In this document: positions 61,813 to 64,000 of the stretch, one piece after another
Position numbering within the stretch: the stretch's first letter is position 1
How the letters are laid out: each line of letters begins with the position of its first letter
Source: Capitella teleta
Lineage: Eukaryota > Annelida > Polychaeta > Capitellidae
Assembly: GCA_000328365.1 (NCBI GenBank)
Contig: KB310466.1
Location: 374,081 to 438,080, forward strand
Direction: 5' to 3'
DNA length: 64,000 nucleotides
Program-made: the position numbers and the translations under genes
The notes under the pieces: model-generated
Told to the model about the DNA's origin: nothing
Databases searched by the model: none
The model's input: the letters and a program-made list of their open reading frames with translations, nothing else

Positions 61813-61919
61813 GTTAGTTTATATAACAACTCTAGTAGTCTCTCGATATATTCGAATTCTCTCCTCTGAAGAAATAATTCGAATCTTTTGGCAGTTCATT
61901 TTTTGGGATTACTGAAGTT

Positions 61920-61939
61920 CCTCTTTTTTTTTTTTCTTT

Positions 61940-61971
<32 letters not shown>

Positions 61972-61983
61972 GGGGGGGGGGGG
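61920..61983. repeat. T-rich tract ending in an 11-12 base G run
   Basis: T runs broken by a few C bases, then a long T run followed directly by G. Read on the minus strand it is C followed by A, the same order as at 32,198-32,220 (plus) and 44,106-44,134 (minus). Confidence 0.9.
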
Positions 61984-64000
61984 CGGTAATTGTTTGTTCT
62001 GGATGGGAATCGGGGTATTTAAATGTTGTTTCCTATGCTGATGAATTTGTCTTCACAATTCACATTGTATAAATTAAGTGATCATGTAGATATTATTATA
62101 AATTGTAATAGTAATACGCGATTTGCACACTGTGATACTTATTTCTAAATTGATATCATAATATCATAATATACATTCACACAACTAACCTGATTAATAT
62201 TCGATAACTGATAGATATGTAGAATCAGCAAATTCATTCTGCCAAATTACTTCTTACGAATTGATCAAGTCTTACGTCAAATGCCTTGAGGCTTTATCTA
62301 ATGGCTTATTTTATCCCTACTAATTAGCAGTCGCCCTCACTTGGCCATCTAGGTCACAAAGTCACCTGGACAATTGGCTTCGTCGGCATCCGGCTTCATA
62401 CAATTGGAGTCTCAATTTTATGAGCAATTATCTAGCCATCGGGAGGAAATTTGCCACTCGATCTAATACGACACCTTTCCAGATGTGTAACTCCCCATTC
62501 CTACACTTCCTATGGCTTGGCTTTCTACGCTGATACATATGTACATATAGGATGCACTATTGTACACTGGTAACCGTGGGATCTTGTTTTTTGTTTATTT
62601 AACTGTTACATCTATTTTAGCCTTTCTTTATTCCTTGGTTGTCACCTGAGCTAGCTGCGCAGGAGTACATCAAAGCATAAAGCTTATTGTTTGAGTTTAT
62701 AACAATGGATCCGCTGTATGGGGCATTTTTCTTTTTCTTTGTCTTGAACTACGATATGTTTGTTGAGGGAAATATACGCGGAAATTGCTCAGCAAAACAC
62801 TTGCTCAATATTCTGATTGAACGTGTGATCGTATGAGACGCTAGCTGTGTTGTGTTGAATCTACTTGGTTTTGTTCTATTACTTCTTCGATTGTATTCAA
62901 GTGCAGAGAAAAAAAAAATAAACATGCACATGCATCATGACTGTTAGCTTGTGGCACATAATTATGTGTATAATTGTTATAAATAGAAACGTATTGATCG
63001 AAAACTGCTCGCAAATAAAAACACATCAATTACGAGTATAAAACTCGGAATTTTTCCTCGCCTCTTTCGCAATATTTATTTCAGGATTCGAAATAATGAT
63101 GATCGCACTTGAATTGGAGGGTTTCCCTGTAGCAAGTCAATTTTAACCCAGAACCAGGATGTCTGTGCCTGTCATTACACAAGCGCTAGGTTTCCCTATG
63201 AGCAGAGGTTATTTAAGCTATTTACCTCAATAATTAATGTTTATAAGTAATATCTTGAAATTATTAGCACCCGGTTCAACAGTCGTTACCCGTGGTAACG
63301 CTTTATTGTTTTGATGTGATGCTACAACATTGCAGTGTTAGTTACATAACAACGTCATAATCAGCCCAGTGAATCTCATAATATTGTATTTGTTTCAAGT
63401 TAGATGCAGGTATTTTTGTCAAGTAATACAATTTCCGCACATGTTGTTGACCAATATCGTTCGTTTTGCCATTGTGCTATGCATGCATGGAACCGATATG
63501 TTCAATGTACTTACATGTGCCGGTGGCATACTTTGCATAATAATCTACAGTAACTTCCGCTGCGTGTTAATTTAAACTATTCGGAGAATTACAATTGGTG
63601 ATTGTCAAGATATTCGATTAAATTACCGTAAATTCGCTAAAGCAATCGTGACGGATCGCGTGACCATGCAGCTGCACTTAATTATTCGTTTGATGCAATT
63701 ATTGTTGACAGCAATTAATCATCGAGCCCAAACCGAGAACCTACCCCGTATTCTGCTCAAGAAATCAAAGCTGCGAAGCCAGAGATCCTTTCTTGATCAA
63801 AGAGATTTCTTCCAATTAAGGAGTCAGCATCATTGATTCCATGAGGGGTTCTACATCATACACAGGCGCATTTAGCTCCAGTCAAAAAACTCAGGAACCG
63901 CAGACAAGAAAACAAGGTCACGTGAAAGGTTTCGAATCGTAAAAGGGGAGCACTTGAGTGAGTGAGAGTAGGAGTAATATCATCACTGTTATCTACAATA
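61984..64000. other. AT-rich DNA, no gene recognised
   Basis: Could be the first intron of the gene suggested at 61,761, but no second exon is recognisable. Frames at 63,369-63,575 and 63,648-63,836 (plus) start with ATG and have no motif. Confidence 0.4.

Overview
This window is animal nuclear DNA, most like a non-bilaterian metazoan with very short introns; a sponge is my best guess, but that is inference. It has spliced genes with GT-AG introns of about 50-160 nt, animal-specific families (a BCL-2 homologue, a TNF-receptor-like cysteine-rich domain, a class C GPCR ligand-binding exon), several kinds of decayed LINE, DNA-transposon remains, microsatellites and three 50-base assembly gaps. 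Much of the middle is AT-rich, and there exons stand out as small GC-richer islands. Gene models below come from reading frames joined across splice sites with matching phase; none is backed by transcript data.

Layout: 1-15.3 kb has a more even base composition than the middle but few recognisable genes: a decayed LINE beside a gap, an unexplained 260-codon ORF, and a possible two-exon gene on the minus strand. At 19.5-19.9 kb lies the first coding exon of a GABA-B-like receptor (minus). At 21.0-22.4 kb is a non-autonomous pogo/Tigger-like element with TA target duplication. At 23.9-27.6 kb are the two clearest genes, both on the plus strand: a seven-exon ZNHIT6/BCD1 homologue (box C/D snoRNP assembly) and a two-exon BCL-2 homologue with BH1, BH2 and a tail anchor. 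A compact single-exon membrane protein lies at 29.2-29.5 kb (minus). The 30-42 kb part is AT-rich with microsatellites, a younger copy of the same LINE as at 1 kb (again beside a gap), a small zinc-finger-like ORF and a possible exon at 33.7-34.1 kb.

At 42.5-43.5 kb (minus) is the most interesting locus: a receptor with one six-cysteine repeat of the BCMA/TACI type, joined in phase to a transmembrane exon; an alternative nearer splice acceptor would give a secreted form. At 45-46 kb are a tRNA-like sequence, a broken hAT transposase and a perfect-looking hairpin. At 49.9 kb is a YADD reverse-transcriptase scrap. At 51.8-53.1 kb (plus) is a large exon of a single-pass membrane protein with a long serine-rich tail. 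At 56.0-56.4 kb is a possible two-exon coding piece, at 60.2-61.0 kb another LINE fragment, and at 61.7-61.8 kb a TATA box with a short first coding exon.

The TNFR-like receptor and the BCL-2 homologue are 15 kb apart and belong to the same broad pathway in other animals (extrinsic and intrinsic control of cell survival), but the sequence gives no evidence that they are co-regulated.
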